Source: Mycolicibacterium rufum
GTDB taxonomy: Bacteria > Actinomycetota > Actinomycetes > Mycobacteriales > Mycobacteriaceae
Assembly (NCBI RefSeq): GCF_022374875.2
Contig: NZ_CP092427.2
Span: 4,030,001-4,094,000, forward strand
Direction: 5' to 3'
Length of the DNA: 64,000 nucleotides
How positions within the stretch are numbered: position 1 is the stretch's first letter; the number at the start of each line of letters is the position of its first letter. The notes below the pieces were generated by a model. That model worked only from the letters and a program-made list of their open reading frames with translations. It searched no databases and was not told the origin of the DNA. The position numbers and the translations under genes were made by a program. This document shows, one piece after another, positions 32,448 to 40,650 of the stretch.

Positions 32448-33052
32448 GTCACCCCCAGGCATCGGCGAAGGCCGCGGATGGCGTCACGCATCCGCGACTT
32501 GATGGTGGCAAGGTTGGTCGAAAGACGCTCGGAAACCTGCACATAGGTCAGACCGTCGTAATACGCGAGCTGGATGCACTCGCGCTGGGTGTCGGTCAGC
32601 GAGCCCAGGCAGTTGGCGACCTGGCGTCGTTCGTCGTCGAGGATCACGTCGTCGGCGACATGATCGGCCGGCGGTTCGACGTTGGCGGCGCCGTACCGGG
32701 ACTCCCGGGTGCTGGCCGCCTGTTCGGACCGCACCCGGTCCACCGCGCGCCGATGCGCCAGGGTCATCAGCCACGCCAGCGGAGTGCCGGCAGCCGGGTC
32801 GTAGGTGTGGGCGTTGCGCCACACCTGCAGGTAGACGTCCTGCGTCGTCTCTTCGCTGTATCCCGGATCCCGCAGCACCCGGGTGACGAGACCGAACACC
32901 CTCGCCCGGGTCTGGTCATAAAAGGCTGCGAAGGCGTCCACGTCCTGGCGGGCCACCTGGCGCAGCAATGCGTCGAGTTCGGCGGTCACGAGCGGTAGCC
33001 TAGCGGCAACCTGCAGCGTGTCCTCAGAGGCGATGTCGAGGGTGCTGGTCAT
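32444..33052 (-). CDS. sigK: ECF RNA polymerase sigma factor SigK
   Basis: This is a 202-residue ECF sigma factor. Region 2 spans [19 protein letters not shown] to [20 protein letters not shown], and region 4 spans [19 protein letters not shown] to [15 protein letters not shown]. The sequence follows M. tuberculosis SigK closely, including ESRYGAA after region 2. SigK drives CCATCC/CCGAAT-type promoters, classically of the mpt70/mpt83 antigen genes, which are not in this window. It lies between a DUF1365 gene (13-base gap) and rskA (overlap). A likely SigK promoter upstream of the DUF1365 gene implies autoregulation. Confidence 0.94.
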   Translation of the reverse strand: MTSTLDIASEDTLQVAARLPLVTAELDALLRQVARQDVDAFAAFYDQTRARVFGLVTRVLRDPGYSEETTQDVYLQVWRNAHTYDPAAGTPLAWLMTLAHRRAVDRVRSEQAASTRESRYGAANVEPPADHVADDVILDDERRQVANCLGSLTDTQRECIQLAYYDGLTYVQVSERLSTNLATIKSRMRDAIRGLRRCLGVT

Positions 33053-33065
33053 CGGGTGTCCTCGG

Positions 33066-33851
33066 TCACGAGTGATACACCTTCTCCCGCTCCACCAGGG
33101 GATGCGGCACCACCGGCACGCGGCGCATCCGCAGCAGAGTGCCCTGCACGCGCATGTCCAGCGCATTCATCAGCGGGGCCAGCGGCGCCACCAGTTGCAT
33201 CAAGATGATCTGGGCGATTCCCGCGGGCTTGCGCTCGCCGCGCAGGGTGGCGACGAAGGCAGGAAGGTTGTCGCGGTGCAGGGAGATCCGCACATCGAGA
33301 GTGTCGGCGGGCAGGGGCGCGCTGACCAGGTAGTGGCCGTCGACGTCGTTGAACGGTGACGCGTACAGCTTCTTGGTCACCATCGCGGGCCGATCGGCGG
33401 ACGGCGGCATGAGGTACGCGTGACGGTCGCCGCAGGAGTTCTGCACCTCGGCGATGACGTAGCGCAGCACCCCGGCCGCGTCATGGCACCAGTACAGGGT
33501 CAGCGGGTTGAACACGAACCCGAGCACGCGCGGTTGCATCAGCGCGGTGACGCGGCCGCCGCGCAGGTCGATGTTCTTGTCGGCGAGGAACGCGTCGACA
33601 CGCCCGCGCAGCGTGTCGTTCGGCGCCTCCCACAGGTGATCGGCGGGGTCGAACGTCGCGAAGGGCCGCAGCCAGCGCGGCAGCCGCGGCATCTGGTCGA
33701 GGTCGACGAACCAGCTGTAGCTGCGGTGTTCGAAGTAGTGGTGCACCGGCGCGCGACGCAGGTGGGTGATGCGGGTGCGGTAGAGCGCGGACGCCCCGCC
33801 TCGGCCGCGGGCGAGTGCCCCCGGCCGATCAGCTGCACACTGTTGTTCCAC
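33066..33851 (-). CDS. DUF1365 family protein (Rv0448c-like), SigK operon
   Basis: The 261-residue protein starts its conserved core at ALYRTRITHLRRAPVHHYFEHRSYSWFVDLD and contains PRVLGFVFNPLTLYWCHD and YASPFNDVDGHYL. DUF1365 genes usually sit with a flavin amine oxidase and a cyclopropane synthase in lipid-modification operons, and M. tuberculosis Rv0448c is in the sigK region. Here those partners are missing and the gene lies directly before sigK. The only in-frame start is GTG at 33851, positioned exactly where transcription from the SigK-like promoter would begin, so it is probably leaderless. An ATG two bases earlier is out of frame. Confidence 0.85.
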   Translation of the reverse strand: MEQQCAADRPGALARGRGGASALYRTRITHLRRAPVHHYFEHRSYSWFVDLDQMPRLPRWLRPFATFDPADHLWEAPNDTLRGRVDAFLADKNIDLRGGRVTALMQPRVLGFVFNPLTLYWCHDAAGVLRYVIAEVQNSCGDRHAYLMPPSADRPAMVTKKLYASPFNDVDGHYLVSAPLPADTLDVRISLHRDNLPAFVATLRGERKPAGIAQIILMQLVAPLAPLMNALDMRVQGTLLRMRRVPVVPHPLVEREKVYHS

Positions 33852-33858
33852 ATCCTGT

Positions 33859-33885
33859 ATTCGGAGCGGCGGGGGAGGTGGATTG
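33859..33885 (-). promoter_or_regulatory. SigK-type promoter for DUF1365-sigK-rskA
   Basis: On the minus strand CAATCC (33885-33880) and CCGAAT (33864-33859) are 15 bases apart. The reported SigK consensus is CCATCC-N16/17-CCGAAT, so the -10 is exact, the -35 differs in one base and the spacer is one base short. The predicted start falls on the first codon. Confidence 0.75.
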
Positions 33886-33905
33886 TTCCGCGGCGCGACC
33901 GCGCC

Positions 33906-34967
33906 TCAGCGGCCCCACGAGCGGGCCGCGGTGGCCAGACCCTGCACCAGCGCCGAGGTGGCCGGGGCCAGACCGTCGTCGCCGGGGAGGCCGCTGCGCG
34001 GGCTGATGCCGCGCACCCGGGCCGACAGTTCGAGTTGGGCTCCGCCCCCGCGGACCCGGTTGACGGGGTTGTCCGGGTGCAGGCCACGCAGTTCGCGCGG
34101 GATCGCGTCGAGGTCGGTGATGACCTGATAGCCCGGAACGGTGACGTGCGCGGCCAAGTGACGGGCGAGTTCGCGGTGCCGCCCGCCGGCGAGCAGGTGC
34201 GTGCTGCGGCCCACCCGGCCGTAGCCGTGCAGGGACACGGCCACCTCGACGTGGGCGAGGAATTCGCTCAGCCGCTCGGACTGCGCCGGGTCGTAGAGTG
34301 CCGAGGCCAGATGGTGCGGATAGCGGTCGGGGTGGGTGACGACGTAGAGCGAGGCGCCGGCGGCGTCGGCGGCCCGGCGGGCGATGACGTCGGTCATCTG
34401 CTCGAGACCGCCGCCGTGGATGGCCAGGAAGCCGAACCGCGACCCCAGGACGCACTCCTCGCTCACCCCAGGGGTGCGCAGCAGCTCCGAAAGTGATTGC
34501 GGGGCATCGGAATCCGAGTCCGCGCGGCGCTGCGGCCAGTGGGTGGGGTCCCAGCGCTCCAGGAACTCGATCCACCGGCTCGGCAGGCGGTGGTGGCGGG
34601 CTCCCTCGAGGATCCGCTCGAGGTAGCCGGGGCGCGGCGGGCCTGGCTCGACGCGGTGATCGATGTAGACCCACGCGGTCTGCCTGCCGTCACGGGTCTG
34701 CACGGTCATCTGATCGCGCCGGTAGCGGACCGGGACGCCTTCGGCACTGTCCAGCTTGGCCAGGTCGTGGTCCGACAGTCGCCACAGCACGCCGTGCACC
34801 ACCGCGCCGGGCAGCGGTTCCACGGTGGCGACGCCGCGCTCGTTGATCAGCCAGTCGTGGTCGGCCAGCGTGGCCGGCTGGGGATCGGCCGCCTCGGGAC
34901 AGCGCTGCGCCATCTGCCGGACGGACAGGTTCGATCCGTACGCGAAGTATCTGTGCCGCCGAACCAT
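33906..34967 (-). CDS. Fusion of gamma-glutamylcyclotransferase-like and poly-gamma-glutamate hydrolase-like domains
   Basis: This is a 353-residue two-domain protein. Residues about 5-130 are an AIG2/GGCT-like domain (YFAYGSNLS substrate loop; the glutamate of LDSAEGVP is the likely acid). Residues about 165-350 match the poly-gamma-glutamate hydrolase/DUF867 family: FGFLAIHGGGLEQMTD, YVVTHPDRYPHHL, VAVSLHGYGR, then DNPVNRVRGGGAQLELSARVR, with the histidines and glutamate expected for zinc. Both domains act on gamma-glutamyl bonds. The gene starts at the base next to the mntH stop, so they share an operon. No signal peptide is visible, arguing for a cytoplasmic role. Confidence 0.85.
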   Translation of the reverse strand: MVRRHRYFAYGSNLSVRQMAQRCPEAADPQPATLADHDWLINERGVATVEPLPGAVVHGVLWRLSDHDLAKLDSAEGVPVRYRRDQMTVQTRDGRQTAWVYIDHRVEPGPPRPGYLERILEGARHHRLPSRWIEFLERWDPTHWPQRRADSDSDAPQSLSELLRTPGVSEECVLGSRFGFLAIHGGGLEQMTDVIARRAADAAGASLYVVTHPDRYPHHLASALYDPAQSERLSEFLAHVEVAVSLHGYGRVGRSTHLLAGGRHRELARHLAAHVTVPGYQVITDLDAIPRELRGLHPDNPVNRVRGGGAQLELSARVRGISPRSGLPGDDGLAPATSALVQGLATAARSWGR

Positions 34968-36194
34968 TCAGTTCGTCAGGGTCAGGTAGATCAGCACCAC
35001 ATTGAGCAGACTAATGAGGCCGGCGACCACCCAGCCCAGAACCGTGGTCGTTCGCCGGTTCACGTCGGCACCCATGAGCGTCGCGTCGCTGGTCAGCCGG
35101 ATCAGCGGGATCAGGGCGAACGGGATGCCGAACGAGAGGATGACCTGGGAGAGGATCAGCGCGCGGCTCGGGTCGACGCCGGCCGCCAGCACGGCCAGGG
35201 CCGGCAGCAGGGTGATGAGCCGCCGGGCCAGCAGCGGGACCGAGCGACGCAGCAGGCCCTGCATGATCATCGCGCCGGCGTAGGCGCCGACCGACGAGGA
35301 CGCCAGTCCGGACGCCAGCAACCCGATCGCGAACAGCAGGGCGACGGTGGGGCCGAGGGCGCTGCGCACCGCGTCGTGCGCGCCCTCGATGGAGTCGGTG
35401 CCGTCCAACCCCTGCAGCGTGGTGGCCGCGACGAGGAGCATCGACAGGTTCACCGCGCCGGCGACGAGCATCGCGATCCCGACGTCCCACCGGGTGGCGC
35501 GCAGCAGGGCGGCCCGTACCGGCCCGGCCGGGGGGTGGCCGTGCCGGTCGCGGGCCAGCCCCGAGTGCAGGTAGACCGCATGCGGCATCACGGTGGCGCC
35601 GAGCATGGCGGCGGCCAGCAGGATGCTCTCCGGTCCGTCGAAGCGCGGCACCAGGCCCGCGGCGGCCTGTCCGAGCGGAGGCGGGGCGGCGAAGAGGCTG
35701 GTGAAGAAGCCGACCGCGATGACCATCAGCATGCCGGTGATGACCCGTTCGAAGACGTTCTGGCCGCGGCGGTCCCTGATCACCAGCAAGATCAGCGATA
35801 CCGCTCCGGTGATGACGCCGCCCACCAGCAGCGGCAGGTCGAACAACAGGTACAGCGCGATGGCCCCGCCCACGACTTCGGCGAGATCGGTTGCCATCGC
35901 CACGAGTTCGGCCTGCAGCCAGTACGCCAGCCGGGTCGGCCTGCCCATCCGGGCGCCGACGGCCTCGGGAAGCGAGCAGCCGGTGACCACGCCGAGTTTG
36001 GCGGACAGGTATTGCACCAGACAGGCCATCACATTGGCGACGACGATGACCCAGACGAGCAGGAAACCGAACTGTGCGCCGGCGCTGACGTTGGCGGCGA
36101 CGTTGCCGGGGTCGACGTAGGCGATCGCCGCGACGAAGGCGGGTCCGAGCAGCATCCAGAGCGGTCGTGCCGGGGCGACGACGTCAGGGGCCAC
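34968..36194 (-). CDS. mntH: NRAMP family divalent metal (Mn2+/Fe2+) transporter MntH
   Basis: This is a 408-residue membrane transporter with about eleven helices. It has the NRAMP metal motifs AYVDPGNVAANV in helix 1 and ATVMPHAVYLHS in helix 6, plus the GQNVFERVITG loop. It imports manganese and iron by proton symport, and is the counterpart of M. tuberculosis Rv0924c. The GTG start is supported by AAGGA about seven bases upstream. A DtxR-type half-site 40-60 bases upstream suggests control by MntR or IdeR. The gamma-glutamyl fusion gene follows without a gap. Confidence 0.94.
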   Translation of the reverse strand: MAPDVVAPARPLWMLLGPAFVAAIAYVDPGNVAANVSAGAQFGFLLVWVIVVANVMACLVQYLSAKLGVVTGCSLPEAVGARMGRPTRLAYWLQAELVAMATDLAEVVGGAIALYLLFDLPLLVGGVITGAVSLILLVIRDRRGQNVFERVITGMLMVIAVGFFTSLFAAPPPLGQAAAGLVPRFDGPESILLAAAMLGATVMPHAVYLHSGLARDRHGHPPAGPVRAALLRATRWDVGIAMLVAGAVNLSMLLVAATTLQGLDGTDSIEGAHDAVRSALGPTVALLFAIGLLASGLASSSVGAYAGAMIMQGLLRRSVPLLARRLITLLPALAVLAAGVDPSRALILSQVILSFGIPFALIPLIRLTSDATLMGADVNRRTTTVLGWVVAGLISLLNVVLIYLTLTN

Positions 36195-36232
36195 CTACCG
36201 TCCTTCTCTATCCGAGTGGTCGAAGAGAAAAG

Positions 36233-36251
36233 TTAGGTTAGCCGAAATCTC
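36233..36251 (-). promoter_or_regulatory. DtxR-family (IdeR/MntR-like) box upstream of mntH
   Basis: TTAGGTTAGCC at 36233-36243 is an almost complete half of the IdeR consensus TTAGGTTAGGCTAACCTAA; read on the minus strand, GGCTAACCTAA is an exact match. The other half is poorly conserved (about 13 of 19 positions overall). It lies 39-57 bases upstream of the mntH start. Confidence 0.6.
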
Positions 36252-36287
36252 GCGGCGACGGCAACACGCGAGTGCGCGCGGTGCGGC

Positions 36288-36518
36288 TCACGGAACGAAG
36301 CCGAAGCCTCCGAACGGGTAGTAGCCGCCGCCCTGCCAGCCGCCCCAGTTCCAGGGCGGCGGCGTCGCGGTGATCTGGGTACTGCCGTTGGTCTCGCAGT
36401 AGGTCAGCGTCTTACCGACGTCACTGCACTTGGGCATTGCCCCCGCGACCGCCGAATTGCCCAGCGCCACGGCGGCACTCGCCGCCACGATCAGGAAGGA
36501 GTGGGTGAGTCGTCGCAT
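36288..36518 (-). CDS. Small secreted protein, Gly/Trp/Pro-rich C-terminus
   Basis: This is a 76-residue protein with a signal peptide (MRRLTHSFLIVAASAAVALG, cleaved near AGA-MPKC). The mature part has two cysteines (CSDVGKTLTYC), then NGSTQITATPP and an aromatic-glycine tail (WNWGGWQGGGYYPFGGF). It shares the C-x3-G-x2-QI-x2-TP pattern with its neighbour at 36538, so they are diverged paralogues. The function is unknown; exported peptides of this kind are common in mycobacteria. Confidence 0.8.
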   Translation of the reverse strand: MRRLTHSFLIVAASAAVALGNSAVAGAMPKCSDVGKTLTYCETNGSTQITATPPPWNWGGWQGGGYYPFGGFGFVP

Positions 36519-36537
36519 CGTTTCCCCCGCACGTCGA

Positions 36538-36792
36538 TCAGAAGATCATGGGGCCGTAGCCCCAGCCGTAGCCGCCCTCCCACGGTTCGGCGTAGACGCT
36601 CGGGGTGTCGTTGATCTGGGCGTTGCCCGGCGACTGGCAGTCGGTGTCCGCGCCACCCTGGAAACCACCGCCGCCACCGGTCTGCACGCAGGTCGGCTGC
36701 GCGAGAGCAGCGGGTGCGGCGGCGATCGCGACGGCGGCTCCGCCGGCGACGAGAAGAGCAGCAAGGGTGTTCAGGCGAGCCTTCATCTTCAC
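36538..36792 (-). CDS. Small secreted protein, paralogue of the 36288 gene
   Basis: This is an 84-residue protein with a signal peptide ending AALAQ and a short mature region. The mature part contains CVQTGGGGGFQGGADTDC (probably one disulphide), then SPGNAQINDTPS and a WEGGYGWGYGPM tail. GTG at 36792 has GGAAGGAA just upstream; ATG at 36786 is an alternative. It precedes the related 76-residue gene by 19 bases on the same strand. No enzyme motif is present. Confidence 0.8.
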   Translation of the reverse strand: MKMKARLNTLAALLVAGGAAVAIAAAPAALAQPTCVQTGGGGGFQGGADTDCQSPGNAQINDTPSVYAEPWEGGYGWGYGPMIF

Positions 36793-36811
36793 AGGTTCCT
36801 TCCCAGCGTTG

Positions 36812-37888
36812 TCAACGCTCAGCGTACAGACCTTTGCCGGTTATGGGAGGCAAGTCGAGCGCGGTGACGATGCCGGCGTTGGCGTCGACGACGGCCGGAA
36901 TCGCATTCACGACACGGGCTGCCGTGGCCACCAGGCCGGCGTGGTTGTGGTCGCCATGGCGGCTGCTCAGGCAGAGGTCGACCGCGTAAGAGGGTTCGCC
37001 GGTGATCTCGATGCGGTAGTTGCCACCCGGCTGGGCCGGCTGCGGCCAGTCCGGGCAGAGATCGTCGCGCAGCCGGGTCACGTGTTCCAGGACGACGGCG
37101 ACTTTGCCGTCCTTGATACCGCGCACCTCGAAACGCATTGCCGCCGTCGTGCCTTCGGCGATGTGACCGGAGGCGATGTCGAAGGCTTCCGGCGCGGGCA
37201 CGCGCTCGTGGGTCTCGGTCACCTCGTCGAGTTCGATGCCGAGACCGGCGGCGAGCTGGCGCACCACGGACCCCCAGGCCAGGCTCAGCACGCCGGGCAT
37301 CAGCAGCATCGGCGTCTCGTCGAGGCTGCCGCCGAAGCCCATCACGTCGAACATGACCGTTGCGCTGTCGTAGGTGTCGTAGTTGATGATCTCCATGCAC
37401 CGAATCTGTTGAACGCTCTGGCAGGTGCCGGCCAGCGCCATCGGCAGCAGGTCGTTGGCGAAGCCCGGATCGATGCCGTTGACGAACACACTGGCGTTGC
37501 CGGCCTTCGCGGCCTCCTCGATCGGCGACACCATCTCGTCGGGCAGCACCCCCCACGGATACTGCAGGAACACCGCGCTGCTGCCGACGACGTTGACTCC
37601 GGCGGCGAGGATCCGCCGGTAGTCCTCGAGCGCCTCGGTGAGCCGGTTGTCGGCCATCGCGGTGTACACCGCGCACTCCGGCGCGGTGGCGAGCACCGCG
37701 TCGAGATCGGTGGTGGCCAGCACGCCGGTCGAATCCTGAAGTCCGGCAAGCTCGGCGGCGTCCTTGCCGGCCTTCGCCTCCGATGACACCCAGACCGCTG
37801 TGAGCTCGAACCGCGGGTCGGTGATCAGTTGGGTCAGCGCATGCCTGCCGACGTTTCCGGTTCCGATGGCGGCGACGCGAATCGTCAT
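36812..37888 (-). CDS. Rv0926c-type NAD(P)-binding protein (dihydrodipicolinate reductase-like)
   Basis: The 358-residue protein has an N-terminal Rossmann fold (RVAAIGTGNVGRHALTQLI, VWVSSEAKAGKDAAEL, DLDAVLATAPECAVYTAM). Its long C-terminal domain is typical of 2,4-diaminopentanoate dehydrogenase and dihydrodipicolinate reductase-like proteins (VNGIDPGFANDLLPMAL, MFDVMGFGGS). Length and position match M. tuberculosis Rv0926c. It lies nine bases after an SDR gene with a KstR-type box, so the two probably form a sterol-responsive operon. The substrate is unknown. Confidence 0.87.
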   Translation of the reverse strand: MTIRVAAIGTGNVGRHALTQLITDPRFELTAVWVSSEAKAGKDAAELAGLQDSTGVLATTDLDAVLATAPECAVYTAMADNRLTEALEDYRRILAAGVNVVGSSAVFLQYPWGVLPDEMVSPIEEAAKAGNASVFVNGIDPGFANDLLPMALAGTCQSVQQIRCMEIINYDTYDSATVMFDVMGFGGSLDETPMLLMPGVLSLAWGSVVRQLAAGLGIELDEVTETHERVPAPEAFDIASGHIAEGTTAAMRFEVRGIKDGKVAVVLEHVTRLRDDLCPDWPQPAQPGGNYRIEITGEPSYAVDLCLSSRHGDHNHAGLVATAARVVNAIPAVVDANAGIVTALDLPPITGKGLYAER

Positions 37889-37897
37889 GGATGTCCT

Positions 37898-38698
37898 CTA
37901 CAGGTCGGGGATGGGCAGATCGAGGTTGGGGAACGTGATGCCGCCGTCCACTTCCAGCGTCTTGCCGGTGAGGTAGGCGCCGGCGGGGGAAGCGAGATAG
38001 ACCGCGGCCGCGGCGATGTCGAGGGGGTCGCCGAGTCGGCGCATCGGGGTGGCCTGTTCCATCGGGGTGCGCAAGGACTCGTTGCTGGCCACGATGTCCA
38101 GCGCCGAGGTCAGGATCGAGCCGGGGGCGATGGCGTTGACCCGGATGCGCGGAGCGAGATCCAGCGCCGAGAGGCGGGTGTAGTGCGCCAGCGCGGCTTT
38201 GGCGGTGCCGTAGGCGGCGAATCCGCGGCCGGCCAGCCGCCCCATCGTCGAGGTGATGTTGATGACGCTGCCACCCCCGGAGTGCTCGAGCATCAACGGC
38301 GCCGCGGCCACGGTGAGTGCGTGGGCGGTCGCGACGTTGAACGCGAAGGCGTCGCGCATGTCCTTGGCCGCCGTGTTCAGCAGGGCGTTGGGCATGGTGC
38401 CGCCGACGTTGTTGACGACGATGTCTAGTCTCCCGAATGCCTCCACCGCCTGGCCGGCGAGCGCGGCGGTGTCCTCGGACCGGGCGAGGTCGGCGACGAC
38501 GACGTGCGCCCGCCGTCCGGTGGCCGCGACCTGCTCCGCGACCTCCTCGAGTTGGGCCTGCGTGCGGGCGGCGATCAGCACGTCAGCGCCTGCTTCGGCG
38601 AACGCGAGCGCCATCGCGGCGCCGAGGCCCCGGCCCGCCCCCGTCACCACGGCCACCTGATCGTCGAGGCGGAACCTGTCCAGAATCACGGGCGTCAC
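37898..38698 (-). CDS. SDR family oxidoreductase, Rv0927c homologue
   Basis: This is a 266-residue classical SDR with [33 protein letters not shown], the catalytic YGTAK and a C-terminal GKTLEVDGG. It is the counterpart of M. tuberculosis Rv0927c by position between the Rv0926c homologue and ku. GTG at 38698 is used. A TnnAACnnGTTnnA motif lies 36-49 bases upstream, which points to repression by KstR and therefore to steroid or steroid-derived metabolism. The precise substrate is not known. Confidence 0.9.
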   Translation of the reverse strand: MTPVILDRFRLDDQVAVVTGAGRGLGAAMALAFAEAGADVLIAARTQAQLEEVAEQVAATGRRAHVVVADLARSEDTAALAGQAVEAFGRLDIVVNNVGGTMPNALLNTAAKDMRDAFAFNVATAHALTVAAAPLMLEHSGGGSVINITSTMGRLAGRGFAAYGTAKAALAHYTRLSALDLAPRIRVNAIAPGSILTSALDIVASNESLRTPMEQATPMRRLGDPLDIAAAAVYLASPAGAYLTGKTLEVDGGITFPNLDLPIPDL

Positions 38699-38733
38699 GC
38701 TAGCAAGCGCCCGGCGGTGCCGTGGGCTATTTC

Positions 38734-38747
38734 TGGAACACGTTCTA
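38734..38747 (-). promoter_or_regulatory. KstR-type operator upstream of the Rv0927c-like SDR gene
   Basis: TGGAACACGTTCTA fits the KstR consensus TnnAACnnGTTnnA at every defined position. It overlaps the ku stop codon. A 15-base stretch around it, CTGGAACACGTTCTA, is the exact reverse complement of bases 53342-53356 upstream of another oxidoreductase gene. Confidence 0.85.
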
Positions 38748-39674
38748 TTTCTTCGCGGCGGCCTTTTTGGCCGGTGCTTTCTTCGCGGCCGTCTTCTTCG
38801 CGGGCGTCTTCTTGGCGGGAGCCTTGCTCGCGGCCTTCTTGGCGGGCGCCTTCGCGGCCGGCTCTTGCCCGCCGCTGCTCTTCTCCTTGCGTGCCTTCAC
38901 GCTGGCTTCGAGTTTGGCCAGCAGATCGGACACGTCCTCGGAGTCGTCGAGTTCGGTCGGCTGCTCCTCGGTGGTGAACGCTTCACCCCCCTCGAGCTTG
39001 GCCTGGATCAGCTCCTGCAGATGTGCCTGGTAGTCGTCGTGATAGCGGTCGGGGTTGAAGTCGTCGGTCATCGAGTCGACGACCTGACTGGCCATCTTCA
39101 ACTCGGCCGGCTTGACCTCGACCTCCTTGTCCAGGATCGGGAAGTCGGGATCGCGGATCTCGTCGGGCCACAGCAGCGTGTGGATCATCATCACGTCGCG
39201 CTTGCTGAAGTCCTTGACCCGCAGTGCCGCCAGCCGGGTCTTGTTGCGCAGCGCGAAGTTCACGATCGCCACGCGGTCGGTCTCCATCAACGTCTTGGCA
39301 AGCAGCACATACGATTTCGAGGACTTGCCGTCAGGCTCGAGGAAGTAGCTGCGGTCGTACATCATCGGATCGAGATCGCTCGCCGGGACGAATTCGAGTA
39401 CCTCGATCTCCCGGCTGCGCTCCTCGGGCAGGGTGGCGATGTCGTCGTCGCTGATGATCACCGTCTGACCGTCGTCGGAATCGTAGGCCCGTGCGATGTC
39501 GCGGTATTCGACCTCTTCGCCGTCCACCTCGCAGACGCGCTTGTAGCGGATGCGCCCGTTGTCCTTGGCGTGCACCTGGTGGAACTTGATGTCGTGATCC
39601 TGGGTGGCGCTGTAGACCTTGACCGGCACATTGACCAGGCCGAAGGCGATCGAACCCTTCCAAATGGACCGCAT
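38745..39674 (-). CDS. ku: Non-homologous end-joining protein Ku
   Basis: This is a 309-residue bacterial Ku. The core begins [25 protein letters not shown] and includes [28 protein letters not shown] and a dimerisation/C-terminal region up to about 250. Ku binds DNA ends and recruits LigD. From about residue 260 there is a lysine/alanine tail made of [12 protein letters not shown] repeats. This tail is longer than in the 273-residue M. tuberculosis protein and would add DNA binding. It overlaps the upstream kinase stop by one base and is separated from divergent ligD by that kinase gene. Confidence 0.95.
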   Translation of the reverse strand: MRSIWKGSIAFGLVNVPVKVYSATQDHDIKFHQVHAKDNGRIRYKRVCEVDGEEVEYRDIARAYDSDDGQTVIISDDDIATLPEERSREIEVLEFVPASDLDPMMYDRSYFLEPDGKSSKSYVLLAKTLMETDRVAIVNFALRNKTRLAALRVKDFSKRDVMMIHTLLWPDEIRDPDFPILDKEVEVKPAELKMASQVVDSMTDDFNPDRYHDDYQAHLQELIQAKLEGGEAFTTEEQPTELDDSEDVSDLLAKLEASVKARKEKSSGGQEPAAKAPAKKAASKAPAKKTPAKKTAAKKAPAKKAAAKK

Positions 39675-40609
39675 CAGCCCAGTATGTCCGATGACTCGGC
39701 CGCACGGCGGAGGCTGGCGCGGTCCGGAAGATCGGCGCCCGCGCGGGTCACCGTGACCGCCGCGGTGAGGGTCGCCGCGCGGACCGCGGAGGTGAGCGCG
39801 TCGGTGTCGATGGCGCCGAGTCGGGCGCGCCGGTCGGCGCCGAGCAGATCGAGCGACCACAGCGCGTCGATCAACCCGGTCATGAACGCATCGCCCGCGC
39901 CCACAGTGTCCACCACCTGCACATTTCCAGCAGGTACCCGCACTGTTCCGGCCCCACACATCGCCACCGCGCCGCGGGCTCCCTCGGTCACCACCACCAC
40001 GGACGGGCCGGCTCCGAGCCAGGCCGCGGCGATGTCTTCAGGCGTGCGGGTCGGGTCCCACCAGTGCAGGTCCTCGTCGCTGACCTTGACGACGTCGGCC
40101 CGCTCGAGCAGCCGGTCGATACGGGTGCGGGCCGCATCCGCGTCGTCGATCAGGGCCGGGCGGATGTTCGGGTCGAAGGTGATCGTCGCCGACGTGCGGT
40201 ACGCGTCGACCAGGGCCGAGGTGGCCAGGCACCCGGGTTCCAGCACCGTGGCGATCGAGCCGGTGTGCAGCACCACCGGTGTCGCGGCCTCGGCGGTCCC
40301 GCTGAGCTGCCAGTCGATGTCGAAGCTGTAGGTCGCCCGCCCGTCGGCATCGAGGACCGCCCGCGCCGTGGGTGTCCGGTCGGCGGTCAGACTGCCTGAA
40401 ACCAGCTGCACGCCAGCGGCTTCGACGTACTGGCGGATCCGCGTGCCGCGGGCGTCGGCCGCGATGTGGGTCAGGAAGTCGACCGGCCGGCCCAGCCGGC
40501 CGAGCCCGACCGCGACGTTGAGCGGACTGCCGCCGACGTACTCACCGGTGACGTTCCCGTCGCGCTCGACGATGTCGATCAACGCCTCGCCGATGACCAG
40601 TGCCCGCAT
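39674..40609 (-). CDS. PfkB family carbohydrate kinase (fructokinase-like)
   Basis: This is a 311-residue ribokinase-fold sugar kinase. It begins ALVIGEALIDIVERDG, has GGSPLNVAVGLGRLG, FDPNIRPALID and the ATP/catalytic motif DTVGAGDAFMTG with its aspartate base. It phosphorylates a sugar such as fructose using ATP; the exact sugar is not certain. It is inserted between the divergent NHEJ genes ligD and ku and is translationally coupled to ku (TGATG). Its role there is probably unrelated to repair. Confidence 0.92.
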   Translation of the reverse strand: MRALVIGEALIDIVERDGNVTGEYVGGSPLNVAVGLGRLGRPVDFLTHIAADARGTRIRQYVEAAGVQLVSGSLTADRTPTARAVLDADGRATYSFDIDWQLSGTAEAATPVVLHTGSIATVLEPGCLATSALVDAYRTSATITFDPNIRPALIDDADAARTRIDRLLERADVVKVSDEDLHWWDPTRTPEDIAAAWLGAGPSVVVVTEGARGAVAMCGAGTVRVPAGNVQVVDTVGAGDAFMTGLIDALWSLDLLGADRRARLGAIDTDALTSAVRAATLTAAVTVTRAGADLPDRASLRRAAESSDILG

Positions 40610-40650
40610 CGTGTCGACGCTACCGGCTGGGGAACGGGTAATACCGTGAT

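Noticed and set aside
32000-32462. Plus-strand open frames across rskA and sigK
   Set aside because: rskA and sigK on the minus strand are recognised along their length and overlap by four bases as in related genomes.
39675-39959. N-terminal extension of Ku
   Set aside because: Ku homology starts exactly at [12 protein letters not shown]; the upstream residues are out-of-frame kinase sequence.
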